Shown one piece after another: positions 6,287 to 13,085 of a stretch of 13,826 nucleotides of DNA. The stretch comes from JAVBSX01 sp031549145 (lineage in GTDB: Bacteria; Planctomycetota; Planctomycetia; Pirellulales; Thermoguttaceae), in the NCBI GenBank assembly GCA_031549145.1, contig JAVBQI010000016.1, forward strand, positions 1 to 13,826, in the 5' to 3' direction. The notes beneath the pieces were generated by a model, which worked only from the letters and a program-made list of their open reading frames with translations, searched no databases and was not told the origin of the DNA. Made by a program: the position numbers and the translations under genes. The number at the start of each line of letters is the position of its first letter. Position 1 is the first letter of the stretch.

Positions 6287-6336
6287 AGCCGTCCTCACAT
6301 AATTTCTGCCTCCTTTTTTTCTCCTTATCGAAAACA

Positions 6337-7527
6337 ATGGAAACGACAAAACCGAAATCGGAGCGATTGCTGTCGCTGGACGCCTACCGGGGGTTTACGA
6401 TCGCGTGCATGATCCTGGTCAACTGCCCTGGCACCTGGAATCATGTGTACGGCCCGCTGCTGCATGTCGAATGGAACGGCCTGACGCCGACCGATTTGAT
6501 CTTCCCCTCCTTTATTTTCATGGTCGGGGTCTCGATCGCCTTCGCCTTCAAAAAACGGATCGAGGGAGGGGCGTCCAAGGCCCAGCTGCGCAACAAGGTC
6601 ATCTTCCGGGCCCTCAAGATTTACCTGGTCGGGTTGATCCTTTGGGTTTGGACGGATATCCCCACGATCCTCTCGAACCCCTTGAAATACGATTACGGAG
6701 ACATTCGTTTTACAGGGGTCCTGCAACGGATCGCGGCCGTCTTTCTCATCTGCGGTCTGCTGTTCGTTTATACGAGGCTGCGGACGCAGGTGATCATCTG
6801 TATTTTGTTCCTGGTCGGCTATACCGCCGCCGTAACGCTGATTCCGGTCCCGGGGCAGAAGGAGGTCGTTTTCGAGCCGGGCAACAACATCGTCTGCTGG
6901 GTCGACTCGAAGCTGCTGCCGGGCCACTTCTGGTGGGGACCGGACAACCATGAGCGGAATTGGGAAGAATGGCAATCGCGCTATCCCAACATGCAGCCGT
7001 GGGATCCGGAAGGGATTCTCAGCACGTTCCCCGCGATCGCCTCGGGACTGATCGGCATCTTCGCCGGAATGCTGCTTTTGAGCAAAAATCGATCGCAGGA
7101 ACGCAAGGTGATCATCCTGTTTTTCGCGGGAGCGTTGATGCTGGGGGCCAGTTACTTCTGGGATATCGTCTCTCCGATCAACAAAAGCATGTGGACGAGT
7201 TCCTACGTGATGTTCAGTTCCGGCTTCGCCTGTACGGTACTCGCCGCGAGCATTTATTTCGTCGACATGCTCGGTTTCAAGAAGTGTGCGTACATCGGCA
7301 TCGTGTTCGGTTGCAACGCGATCGCGATTTACTGCTTGGCGGATATCCTGGGCCCGTTCTTTTACGGCGGGCCGGAAAACGGGTTGAATCACACGGTGAT
7401 GAACTGGCTGATCGCGCACGGCACTTCGGCGAAGTTCGCGAGCATGGCCTACGCCCTGATGTTCGTCGGCGTCAACTTCATTCCGGCCTGGATTCTCTAC
7501 AAACTGAAAATTTACATTCGTTTGTAG
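6337..7527 (+). CDS. Membrane acyltransferase, DUF5009/NagX type (heparan-alpha-glucosaminide N-acetyltransferase-like)
   Basis: This 396-residue polytopic membrane protein has about ten hydrophobic segments. Its N-terminus carries the family signature: RLLSLDAYRGFTIACMIL (10-27), then PLLHVEWNGLTPTDLIFP (40-57) and FIFMVGVSIAFAF. H43 is a candidate counterpart of the histidine that accepts the acetyl group in human HGSNAT. The family moves acyl groups across the membrane onto amino sugars, and bacterial NagX genes often sit with N-acetylglucosamine or sialic-acid genes. No such genes are adjacent here, so the sugar is unknown. Length and topology are typical. The start codon follows a pyrimidine-rich leader with no Shine-Dalgarno, but it precedes the first conserved motif by the usual distance. 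It is divergent from the secreted esterase. Confidence 0.9.
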   Translation: METTKPKSERLLSLDAYRGFTIACMILVNCPGTWNHVYGPLLHVEWNGLTPTDLIFPSFIFMVGVSIAFAFKKRIEGGASKAQLRNKVIFRALKIYLVGLILWVWTDIPTILSNPLKYDYGDIRFTGVLQRIAAVFLICGLLFVYTRLRTQVIICILFLVGYTAAVTLIPVPGQKEVVFEPGNNIVCWVDSKLLPGHFWWGPDNHERNWEEWQSRYPNMQPWDPEGILSTFPAIASGLIGIFAGMLLLSKNRSQERKVIILFFAGALMLGASYFWDIVSPINKSMWTSSYVMFSSGFACTVLAASIYFVDMLGFKKCAYIGIVFGCNAIAIYCLADILGPFFYGGPENGLNHTVMNWLIAHGTSAKFASMAYALMFVGVNFIPAWILYKLKIYIRL

Positions 7528-7536
7528 CACTATGAT

Positions 7537-7610
7537 CGTTTAGCCGAGCGGCGAAGACGCCGGTCGGTATTCCGACGTAACTTGCGGACCGTGCACAAGG
7601 TCCGCGAGTT
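7537..7610. repeat. Palindromic repeat family A, copy 2: three hairpins in a row
   Basis: Three palindromes follow one another: CCGAGCGGCG-AAGA-CGCCGGTCGG, GTCGG-TATT-CCGAC and AACTTGCGGACC-GTGCACAA-GGTCCGCGAGTT. The last two match copy 1 (166-250, opposite orientation), which has 27 extra bases at its centre. The first 28 bases recur at 12572-12599. The element begins 10 bp after the NagX-like stop and may shape the 3' end of that transcript. Confidence 0.75.
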
Positions 7611-7652
7611 GCTGGTCCCAGACAAGATTTGCCATTCATTTTGGAATGAAGT

Positions 7653-7724
7653 CGTCACCCCCGCGCAGGCGGGGGTCCAGAGGGAAACCGTAACCTCTGT
7701 ATCCCCGCCTGCGCGGGGGTGACG
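7653..7724. repeat. 72-bp palindromic repeat family E, copy 2 (inverted relative to copy 1)
   Basis: This is the same 72-bp element as at 5076-5147, but its centre reads in the opposite direction (GGGAAACCGTAACC instead of GGTTACGGTTTCCC). A further outer pair, GTCCCAGA (7615-7622) and TCTGGGAC (7733-7740), extends the symmetry. Together with family A copy 2 it fills the 299-bp gap 7528-7826 between convergent genes. Nothing else is seen there. Confidence 0.85.
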
Positions 7725-7826
7725 GTTTTTAATCTGGGACTCAGTACGGTTACGCGAAACGGAGCGTTTGTGAACCGTCAATACGCCGAGTACGGCTTCT
7801 TTCCGGCTTTTATTCCTGGGCCGCGA

Positions 7827-8780
7827 TTACTTCGTCTCCAACAACTCCCCGCCGCCGTCGAGATTGTCTTTGGTAAAGAGCCGACTCGGGAGGGTGATCT
7901 TTTTCGGGACACTCTCGCCGCCGAGAATCGTAAGTGCCGTCTCAATCGCCTCCTTCCCACAGGTCGGGTACTGGAACGTCGCGTCCAAAATTCCCTGCCG
8001 GACATAGGCGATCCCTTCGGAGGGAATCGCGTCGATTCCGACGAAAAGCATCTCCTTTTCGCGGTTGGCCGCTTTCGCCGCGAGATAGGCTCCGTGTGCT
8101 CCCGGATCGTTATGGGCGTAAACCAAGTCGATTTTCTCAAACTGGGCCAACGCGGAATCCATTTCCTTGCGGGCTTCCGGTTCGAGCCATTTCATATCGG
8201 CCTCAAACACGATCTTGATCTCGCTCCCGCGAATCCCTTCCCGAAAGCCACTGTCGCGATCCTGCCCCGGCGTCGAGGTCATCAGCCCTTTGAGCTCGAC
8301 GAGGTTCCCTTTGCCGCCGAGCTTTTGCTTGATCCATTCCCCGGCGTTGCGGCCGATGATCTTGTTGTCCGCCCCGATAAAGCAGGTGTACCGATCCCCG
8401 AGAATCTCCCGGTCGATCACGATCACCGGAATGCCGCTTTCAAAGGCTTTCGCGACCGGTTCGGTCAACGGAGCCGCCTCTTTCGGGGAAACGAGAATCA
8501 GATCGACCTTTGAGTTGACGAACTCTTCGATGTGACTTCGCTGCTTCAGGGAATCGTTTTGGGCGTCTTGAAAAATTACCTTGATTTCCGGATGTTTTTC
8601 CGCCTCCGCCTTAATGTCGGCGTTCATCTGCACACGCCAAGGCTCGCCGAGATTGCATTGGCTCATGCCGATCGTGTACGTCTTTTGGCCCGGTGCGACC
8701 GGCTCCCCGGCCGGTTCGGTACAGCCGCAAACCAACAACAGCGGGAGAACGAAGAGCGGAAAATAAATATTTTTAATCAT
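7827..8780 (-). CDS. Sugar-type periplasmic-binding lipoprotein
   Basis: This 317-residue type-I periplasmic-binding protein (Peripla_BP_4, ribose/galactofuranose binding group) starts with a hydrophobic leader ending in VCGC (17-20), so Cys20 should be lipidated and the protein anchored to a membrane. The mature part opens with YTIGMSQCNLGEPWRVQMNADIKAEA in two pieces typical of YtfQ-like binders, followed by the hinge motifs PVIVIDRE and VYAHNDPGAHGAY and the FVGIDAIPSEG strand. Such proteins deliver a sugar to an ABC importer or to a sensor kinase. No permease, ATPase or kinase gene is adjacent, so its partner is elsewhere. There is no clear Shine-Dalgarno before the ATG at 8780, but the signal sequence fixes the start. 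Confidence 0.92.
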   Translation of the reverse strand: MIKNIYFPLFVLPLLLVCGCTEPAGEPVAPGQKTYTIGMSQCNLGEPWRVQMNADIKAEAEKHPEIKVIFQDAQNDSLKQRSHIEEFVNSKVDLILVSPKEAAPLTEPVAKAFESGIPVIVIDREILGDRYTCFIGADNKIIGRNAGEWIKQKLGGKGNLVELKGLMTSTPGQDRDSGFREGIRGSEIKIVFEADMKWLEPEARKEMDSALAQFEKIDLVYAHNDPGAHGAYLAAKAANREKEMLFVGIDAIPSEGIAYVRQGILDATFQYPTCGKEAIETALTILGGESVPKKITLPSRLFTKDNLDGGGELLETK

Positions 8781-8827
8781 GGGAAATACTTGGTACGGTC
8801 TCAGTTATTGAAACAGGACTTTGGATT

Positions 8828-8896
8828 AAGGCTGTAGACTGTAGGCCGTAGGGCCCGGTTTCCAACCATTCCCTACAGTCTATAGCCTACAGCCTT
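8828..8896. repeat. Hairpin repeat with GGCTGTAG units (family F)
   Basis: Arms of 26 bases (8828-8853, AAGGCTGTAGACTGTAGGCC and onward; 8871-8896, its near complement) enclose a 17-base loop. The arms are built from iterated CTGTAG words. The element lies between the secreted-protein stop (8954) and the lipoprotein start (8780), where it could act as an RNA hairpin in a readthrough transcript. No other copy is in the window. Confidence 0.75.
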
Positions 8897-8953
8897 GCCG
8901 CGGTTTCAGGCTTCCATTGAAGACAAGGCAACGCATCTTATGTAGCCCAATTG

Positions 8954-9493
8954 CTAATTCGTGAGAAAAAGAGGTTCGAGGTTGGTATCGAAACGAATGC
9001 CGATCACACTCCAAGTGGGATAGTTCGAACTGATGCTCGAAGAAGGAGCCCCGCCGGCGGCGGCCGAACGCTGAAAACGGTAAAACGTGAAATACCAGAC
9101 CACCGGAAAATTATCGCATTTGTACAGGTACCGGAAAACGATCACATCCTTGCCGATGAGTTTTCGGTCGATTCGCTCGACGGCATGAAAGGTTCCGATC
9201 CCGGAATCTTTGAGTTCCTGGTATTTCGCGGCCATACTATCGACCATTTCGGCGGTATTGCGGGAAAGCGGCCCGTCGCGGAAAAGCTCTTCGAGCGCGG
9301 ATTTGGCCGAGCCGCCCGGGGTCGTCAAATCGTTGAAAAACGTCGATATCTTTTGTTCAAATTGCTGTTCGTTGATCGCCTCCTGAAAACCCGGCTGGGC
9401 CGCTGCGTCGCCTTGAAGCAGGAAACCGGAAAATAACAGGGAGCAGCCGACCAACAGTGTGGTGAGCAAGCCGAGTTTCAATTTGTATTGCAT
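8954..9493 (-). CDS. Small secreted protein of unknown function
   Basis: From ATG 9493 the protein has 179 residues. A Sec signal peptide spans about 1-32 (hydrophobic core LLTTLLVGCSLLFSGFLL, cut near DAAA before QPGF). The mature part begins with a short helical segment (about 37-60), and contains DSGIGTFHAVERIDRKLIGK and a beta-rich VIVFRYLYKCDNFPVVWYF segment ending in the C-terminal FDTNLEP, suggesting a small alpha+beta domain. No family is recognised, though the shape resembles NTF2-like or DUF3887-like small domains. The frame is open to 9574, but a good promoter covers that stretch and the signal peptide begins at 9493, so the shorter start is chosen. Confidence 0.8.
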   Translation of the reverse strand: MQYKLKLGLLTTLLVGCSLLFSGFLLQGDAAAQPGFQEAINEQQFEQKISTFFNDLTTPGGSAKSALEELFRDGPLSRNTAEMVDSMAAKYQELKDSGIGTFHAVERIDRKLIGKDVIVFRYLYKCDNFPVVWYFTFYRFQRSAAAGGAPSSSISSNYPTWSVIGIRFDTNLEPLFLTN

Positions 9494-9546
9494 GGTTTTT
9501 CCAAAAGGGGGATTCTCGGAGAATGTTTGGATATTTTTCAGAAGAA

Positions 9547-9574
9547 AGTATAACCGATCCTCGAAAAAATTCAA
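9547..9574 (-). promoter_or_regulatory. Candidate sigma70 promoter of the secreted-protein gene
   Basis: On the minus strand TTGAAT (9574-9569) and TATACT (9552-9547, 5/6 to consensus) are separated by 16 bp, giving a start near 9540 and a leader of about 47 bases before ATG 9493. Confidence 0.55.
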
Positions 9575-9609
9575 TCTTCGCTTGAGAGGAAGGGAAATAC
9601 CGGGTGTAG

Positions 9610-9680
9610 TATACCGTAGCCGGTATGGGCGGTAGGCTTCGCCTGGACGGCAGGTCCCCGCCCCTATCGGCTACGATATA
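9610..9680. repeat. Palindromic repeat family C, copy 3 (short hairpin form)
   Basis: The left 34 bases match copies 1 and 2 of family C almost exactly (TATACCGTAGCCGGTATGGG, then CGGTAGGCTTCGCC). The right half is different: it is the complement of its own left arm (23-base arms, 20 matches), so this copy is a simple hairpin of 71 bp. It lies downstream of ribD and upstream of the secreted-protein gene's promoter. Confidence 0.8.
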
Positions 9681-9707
9681 AAGCTAATCCGGATACCTGT
9701 TAGTCGC

Positions 9708-10997
9708 TCAACCTCCCCCCGGATACCGAACGCGACCGCTGATGTAAATGTCGGGGGCAATCACTTGGCAGAGCGGCGATTCGATGCGGTAGGCGTCCCA
9801 CATTTCAGCCAAGCCGCGGCCGGTGATCGCGCTCACCGCTTCCCGACCGCCGATCAACTTGGGGGCGAGGAAGACATGCACTTCGTCGATCATCCGGGCA
9901 TCCAAAAACGAGCCGAGCAGTTCCCCGCCCCCTTCGAGCATCAGGTCGGTGATCCCCCTTCGGGCAAGCTCCGCCAACAAAAAAACAAGCCGTTCCCGAT
10001 ACACCTGCTCGGCTTGGGAAAAAACCTCCTCCCGCCGGGAAATGCTCGGCTGCCGGTGTCTTCGAAGGGGACCGGGCCGAAAGTCTCGGGACCGAATCCG
10101 GTCGATCTCCCGCTGCGGCTCTTTCTTAATTCGTCCCGGCAAAACCAGCACTTCGCAACCGGCTTCGCGGAGCCGTTGAATGTTTTCGAGCGAAGCGTCC
10201 GGCCCGACGCCGAGCAGAACGGGGGCCTCCCTCGCCGTTCGAACCAGTCGGCTTTCCGGGGCAATCGACGCGGAAGAATCCAAAACGATTCGCAAGGGCG
10301 TTTTGGGAGGTGATTTTTCGGGTGATTCCGCCGGTCCGCCTCGAATTTTTTTCGAGACTTTTTTTTCGTCCAAACGAACCGTCAGCGACGGATCGTCCCA
10401 GCGGGCCGTCCCGCTGCCGATGAGAATCGCGTCCATTTTCGCGCGGAGTTCATGCACGATCTCGCGGGAACCTTCGGAAGAAACCCATTGGCTTGAACCG
10501 GTCCGACTCGCGATCTTGCCGTCGAGCGTCATCGCCCATTTCGCGAGAACCCAGGGACGCTTTTTTTCGATCCGGGTCAGGTATTTGACGTTCAGCTCCC
10601 TCGCCTGATCTTCAAGAACCGCCTCGATGACCTCAATGCCGGCTTTTCTCAGTTGTTCGATCCCTTTTCCGTTGACCTGGGGGTTGGGATCGTGCATCGC
10701 GAGGACCACCTTGCCGATCCCGGCGGCGATCAACGCGCTGGTGCAAGGGGGCGTTTTCCCGAAATGGGAACACGGCTCCAAAGTCACATAGGCGGTCGCT
10801 CCGAAAGCCAAATCCCCGGCAGCGGCCAGTGCCTCGATTTCGGCATGCGGCCCGCCGTGATTCCGGTGATACCCTTCGCCGACGATCCGATTTTCCTGGA
10901 CCAGCACGCAGCCGACCATCGGGTTGGGCGCAACGGCCCCCTCGCCGAGCCTGGCCAGCTCCAAAGCACGCGACATAAAACGATCGGCTTCGAACAT
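9708..10997 (-). CDS. ribD: Bifunctional riboflavin deaminase/reductase
   Basis: The enzyme carries out the second and third steps of riboflavin synthesis: deamination of the GTP-cyclohydrolase II product, then NADPH reduction of the ribosyl side chain, in the cytosol. The deaminase domain (about 1-145) has the zinc site H51-A-E53 and PC76-SHFGKTPPC85. The reductase domain (about 147-429) has KWAMTLDGKIA, SQWVSS, DAILIGSGTARWDDPSLTVR and LMLEGGGELLGSFLDA. At 429 residues it is longer than the usual ~360-380: a lysine/proline-rich stretch (about 212-233) and an arginine-rich insertion (about 291-335) lie in surface positions of the reductase. No Shine-Dalgarno is seen before ATG 10997. It begins 63 bp after the hydrogenase gene and may be co-transcribed; no other rib gene is near. 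Confidence 0.95.
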   Translation of the reverse strand: MFEADRFMSRALELARLGEGAVAPNPMVGCVLVQENRIVGEGYHRNHGGPHAEIEALAAAGDLAFGATAYVTLEPCSHFGKTPPCTSALIAAGIGKVVLAMHDPNPQVNGKGIEQLRKAGIEVIEAVLEDQARELNVKYLTRIEKKRPWVLAKWAMTLDGKIASRTGSSQWVSSEGSREIVHELRAKMDAILIGSGTARWDDPSLTVRLDEKKVSKKIRGGPAESPEKSPPKTPLRIVLDSSASIAPESRLVRTAREAPVLLGVGPDASLENIQRLREAGCEVLVLPGRIKKEPQREIDRIRSRDFRPGPLRRHRQPSISRREEVFSQAEQVYRERLVFLLAELARRGITDLMLEGGGELLGSFLDARMIDEVHVFLAPKLIGGREAVSAITGRGLAEMWDAYRIESPLCQVIAPDIYISGRVRYPGGG

Positions 10998-11060
10998 TTT
11001 GGAAGGGAAAAACGGGGATTTTGCGAGAACGGTTACCTTTTTCGTTCGTCCCTATTTTAC

Positions 11061-12521
11061 TCAACCTCGGGCGAGGTGCAATAAACGCTCCGACTTTTCC
11101 CCGAGCGGTTCGCCCAGGAATTCGGCATATACCGCCTTGATTTCCGGATTGTCGCAACTGATCCGGACCTCGGATTTCGTATCGCGCTGGTACAAGGCGG
11201 CGATCCGGTGTTGCCGGAGCTTCAAAGGGTCGATTTCGTGATTGATCGGTTGCCCGCCCCCGCCGATGCAACCGCCGGGACAGGCCATAATCTCGATCAA
11301 ATCGAAAGACCGTTCCCCTTTTTGCACCATTTCGAGCAGCGGCCGAACCCGGCCGATCCCGTGAGCGACCGCGACGTTCAGCTTTCGCTTGCCGAGATCG
11401 ACGCTCGCCTGCCGCACGCTATCGAACCCACGCAGAGGCCGGAGTTCGAAAAACTCCTGCGGCGGATTCGCCCCGTTGAGCAACCGATAGGCCGTCCGGA
11501 GCGTTGCTTCGGCGACGCCGCCGGTGTTGCCGAAAATCATTCCGGCTCCGCTCCCCGCCCCCATGAGCGAATCATAAGAGGCGTCTTGAGAACGGACGAG
11601 ATCGACTTTGCCGTCGTTGAGCAAATAGGCCAACTCCCGGCAGGTCAGAGCGGCATCGACGTCGCGCATTTCCGGTTTGCCGCGTGAGATTCCGGCGGCG
11701 TTCATTCCGGGGAGGAGGATTTCCGCCTTTTTCGCCGTGCAGGGGGTCAACGCAACGTGATAAATGCGCGAGGGATCGATCCCTGATTTTTCCGCGAAAT
11801 ATGTTTTAACCATCGCCCCTTGCATCAGGACCGGACTTTTCGCGGTCGAAAGATTCGGCAGAAGCTTCGGATAAAACAATTGGGCAAAACGAACCCAGGC
11901 GGGGCAGCAGCTGGTCAACAGCGGCAAAGGAGCGTTCGCATCATTGCCCTTGTTTTCGAGTCGCCGGATCAGTTCCGAGGCCTCTTCCATAACCGTCAGA
12001 TCGGCGGCAAACGTCGTGTCGAGCACATGATCGACGCCGAGCGTTTTGAGTGCTCCGACGGTTTTCCCTTCGACGTTCGTGCCGGGAGCGAGGCGGAACA
12101 TTTCCCCCAACCCGACGCGAATCGCGGGAGAGGTCGAAGCGATCACGATCATATCCCGATCGGCGATCGCCCGGGCGACGTCCGGATAATGATATTTTTC
12201 AGACAGCCCGAATCGCTTGCAAAAGGTCGTGCATTGCCCGCAATGTATGCAGGCCTCTTCGTTTGGGGGAACTGGCTGCCCGAAAACGGTCGTTACGTTT
12301 CGGCAGAAATCGCGGCAACGGCCGCATTCGCGACAGTTGCGTTTGACGTTTTGGATCGCCGGATTGTCCGGAGCGATTGGGAGCGGCGGAGCCTTCCGGC
12401 CTCGGCCGCCGCCGCGTTGGGCGAAGGCGATCCGTTCGGGGAGGAGCAACATGCCCGTACTCAAGGCGGCGGTTTGAAGGAGTTTTCGACGTGATATTTT
12501 TTCAGATTTTTGAGATTTCAT
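11061..12521 (-). CDS. Tat-exported single-chain [FeFe]-hydrogenase
   Basis: The enzyme interconverts H2 with protons and electrons. From ATG 12521 (AAAGG 9 bases upstream) it has 486 residues. A twin-arginine signal (SRRKLLQ, 10-16; hydrophobic core; AFA at 32-34) predicts folded export. Two 4Fe-4S sites follow: C63/66/69/73 and C91/94/97/101. The H-cluster domain has TSCCPAW (C205, C206), TPCTAKK (C261) and EIMACPGGCIGGGGQP (C414, C418). Residues matching the proton path of Clostridium CpI are present: C205, E180, E183, S225, R187. The C-terminus (about 437-486; ISCDNPEIKAVYAEFLGEPLG) is the small-subunit domain, fused here but separate in periplasmic Desulfovibrio enzymes. The usual Met before Pro-Cys in motif L2 is Thr259. 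No maturases or partner subunits are in the window. An open frame reaches 12557, but ATG 12521 begins the signal directly. Confidence 0.95.
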   Translation of the reverse strand: MKSQKSEKISRRKLLQTAALSTGMLLLPERIAFAQRGGGRGRKAPPLPIAPDNPAIQNVKRNCRECGRCRDFCRNVTTVFGQPVPPNEEACIHCGQCTTFCKRFGLSEKYHYPDVARAIADRDMIVIASTSPAIRVGLGEMFRLAPGTNVEGKTVGALKTLGVDHVLDTTFAADLTVMEEASELIRRLENKGNDANAPLPLLTSCCPAWVRFAQLFYPKLLPNLSTAKSPVLMQGAMVKTYFAEKSGIDPSRIYHVALTPCTAKKAEILLPGMNAAGISRGKPEMRDVDAALTCRELAYLLNDGKVDLVRSQDASYDSLMGAGSGAGMIFGNTGGVAEATLRTAYRLLNGANPPQEFFELRPLRGFDSVRQASVDLGKRKLNVAVAHGIGRVRPLLEMVQKGERSFDLIEIMACPGGCIGGGGQPINHEIDPLKLRQHRIAALYQRDTKSEVRISCDNPEIKAVYAEFLGEPLGEKSERLLHLARG

Positions 12522-12571
12522 AATTTTGTACCTTTGTATTGCATCGCAAAAAGTCAAATTTGCGAATCATC

Positions 12572-12599
12572 CGTTTAGCCGAGCGGCGCAGACGCCGGT
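12572..12599. repeat. Fragment of palindromic repeat family A
   Basis: The 28 bases starting CGTTTAGCCGAGCGGCGCAG match 7537-7564 at 27 of 28 positions and then diverge. The fragment lies about 50 bp upstream of the hydrogenase start codon, inside its likely promoter region. Confidence 0.65.
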
Positions 12600-12650
12600 G
12601 CTGTAAGCTGCAAGAATTTATTTCTGAACAAGCGCACGAAGCGTCCGTTT

Positions 12651-13007
12651 TCAAAATCGAATCACGGACAAGAGCAATGAGAGCGACCGCGAAAGCGGTA
12701 CGGTTATCGAAGAGAGGTCGTCGATTCCCATTTCGGCAAAGACCGGAATGGGAACGGTTTGGACTATTCCGGCATCGCCGGGCAACGGTTTGAGATCGAC
12801 CTTCGCCGTCGCGACACAGGGCGATTTCGTGCAGCGTGCGTGGTGCGGCGGAGAGGGGTGTTGCGAATCGATTGCGACTAGAACGGCGGACACCGAGCCC
12901 GGCATGGGACACGTCGCGCGCAGATTCGCGAGGCAATGCCCGCAAAACGGGTGCAACAGCAGACCGGCGATTAACAGCAGCCGAAACGACAACATAGGAT
13001 CATTCAT
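12651..13007 (-). CDS. Small secreted Cys-containing protein of unknown function
   Basis: The 118-residue protein starts MNDPMLSFRLLLIAGLLLHPFCGHCLAN, read here in two parts: a short charged start and a hydrophobic signal core (about 6-21). Five cysteines follow (22, 25, 33, 59, 64), two of them in CGHC, with HPSPPHHARC nearby, which suggests metal binding or a disulfide-linked peptide. Small Cys/His secreted proteins with this kind of leader occur in planctomycetes near metal-efflux genes, from memory; none is seen here. The start may instead be the Met at residue 5 (12995). There is no strong Shine-Dalgarno. An overlapping frame on the same strand (12502-12945) reaches into a repeat and the hydrogenase start and is less likely. 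Moderate confidence that it is a real gene. Confidence 0.55.
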   Translation of the reverse strand: MNDPMLSFRLLLIAGLLLHPFCGHCLANLRATCPMPGSVSAVLVAIDSQHPSPPHHARCTKSPCVATAKVDLKPLPGDAGIVQTVPIPVFAEMGIDDLSSITVPLSRSLSLLLSVIRF

Positions 13008-13085
13008 ATCTCGATTGTACTGCCAAGAAAGATGCCGTCAAGCCGAAAAACGTCCGTCTCGAAAAGGAAAAACCAGATCCGTCGT

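Noticed and set aside
6325..7530. 401-codon open frame on the minus strand over the NagX-like gene
   Set aside because: It is the complement of a clear polytopic membrane protein. The product is a highly charged, domain-free sequence typical of antisense frames in GC-rich genes.
7530..7781. 83-codon minus-strand frame between the NagX-like and lipoprotein genes
   Set aside because: Its sequence consists of translated family A and family E repeats (HPRAGGD type peptides), a well-known false gene source.
10998..11060. FMN riboswitch before ribD
   Set aside because: The 63-bp space is too short for the aptamer and shows none of its conserved junction sequences.
12502..12945. 147-codon minus-strand frame overlapping the hydrogenase start
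   Set aside because: It runs through a family A fragment and the hydrogenase leader, lacks a signal or domain, and competes with the frame 12651-13007 that has a signal peptide.
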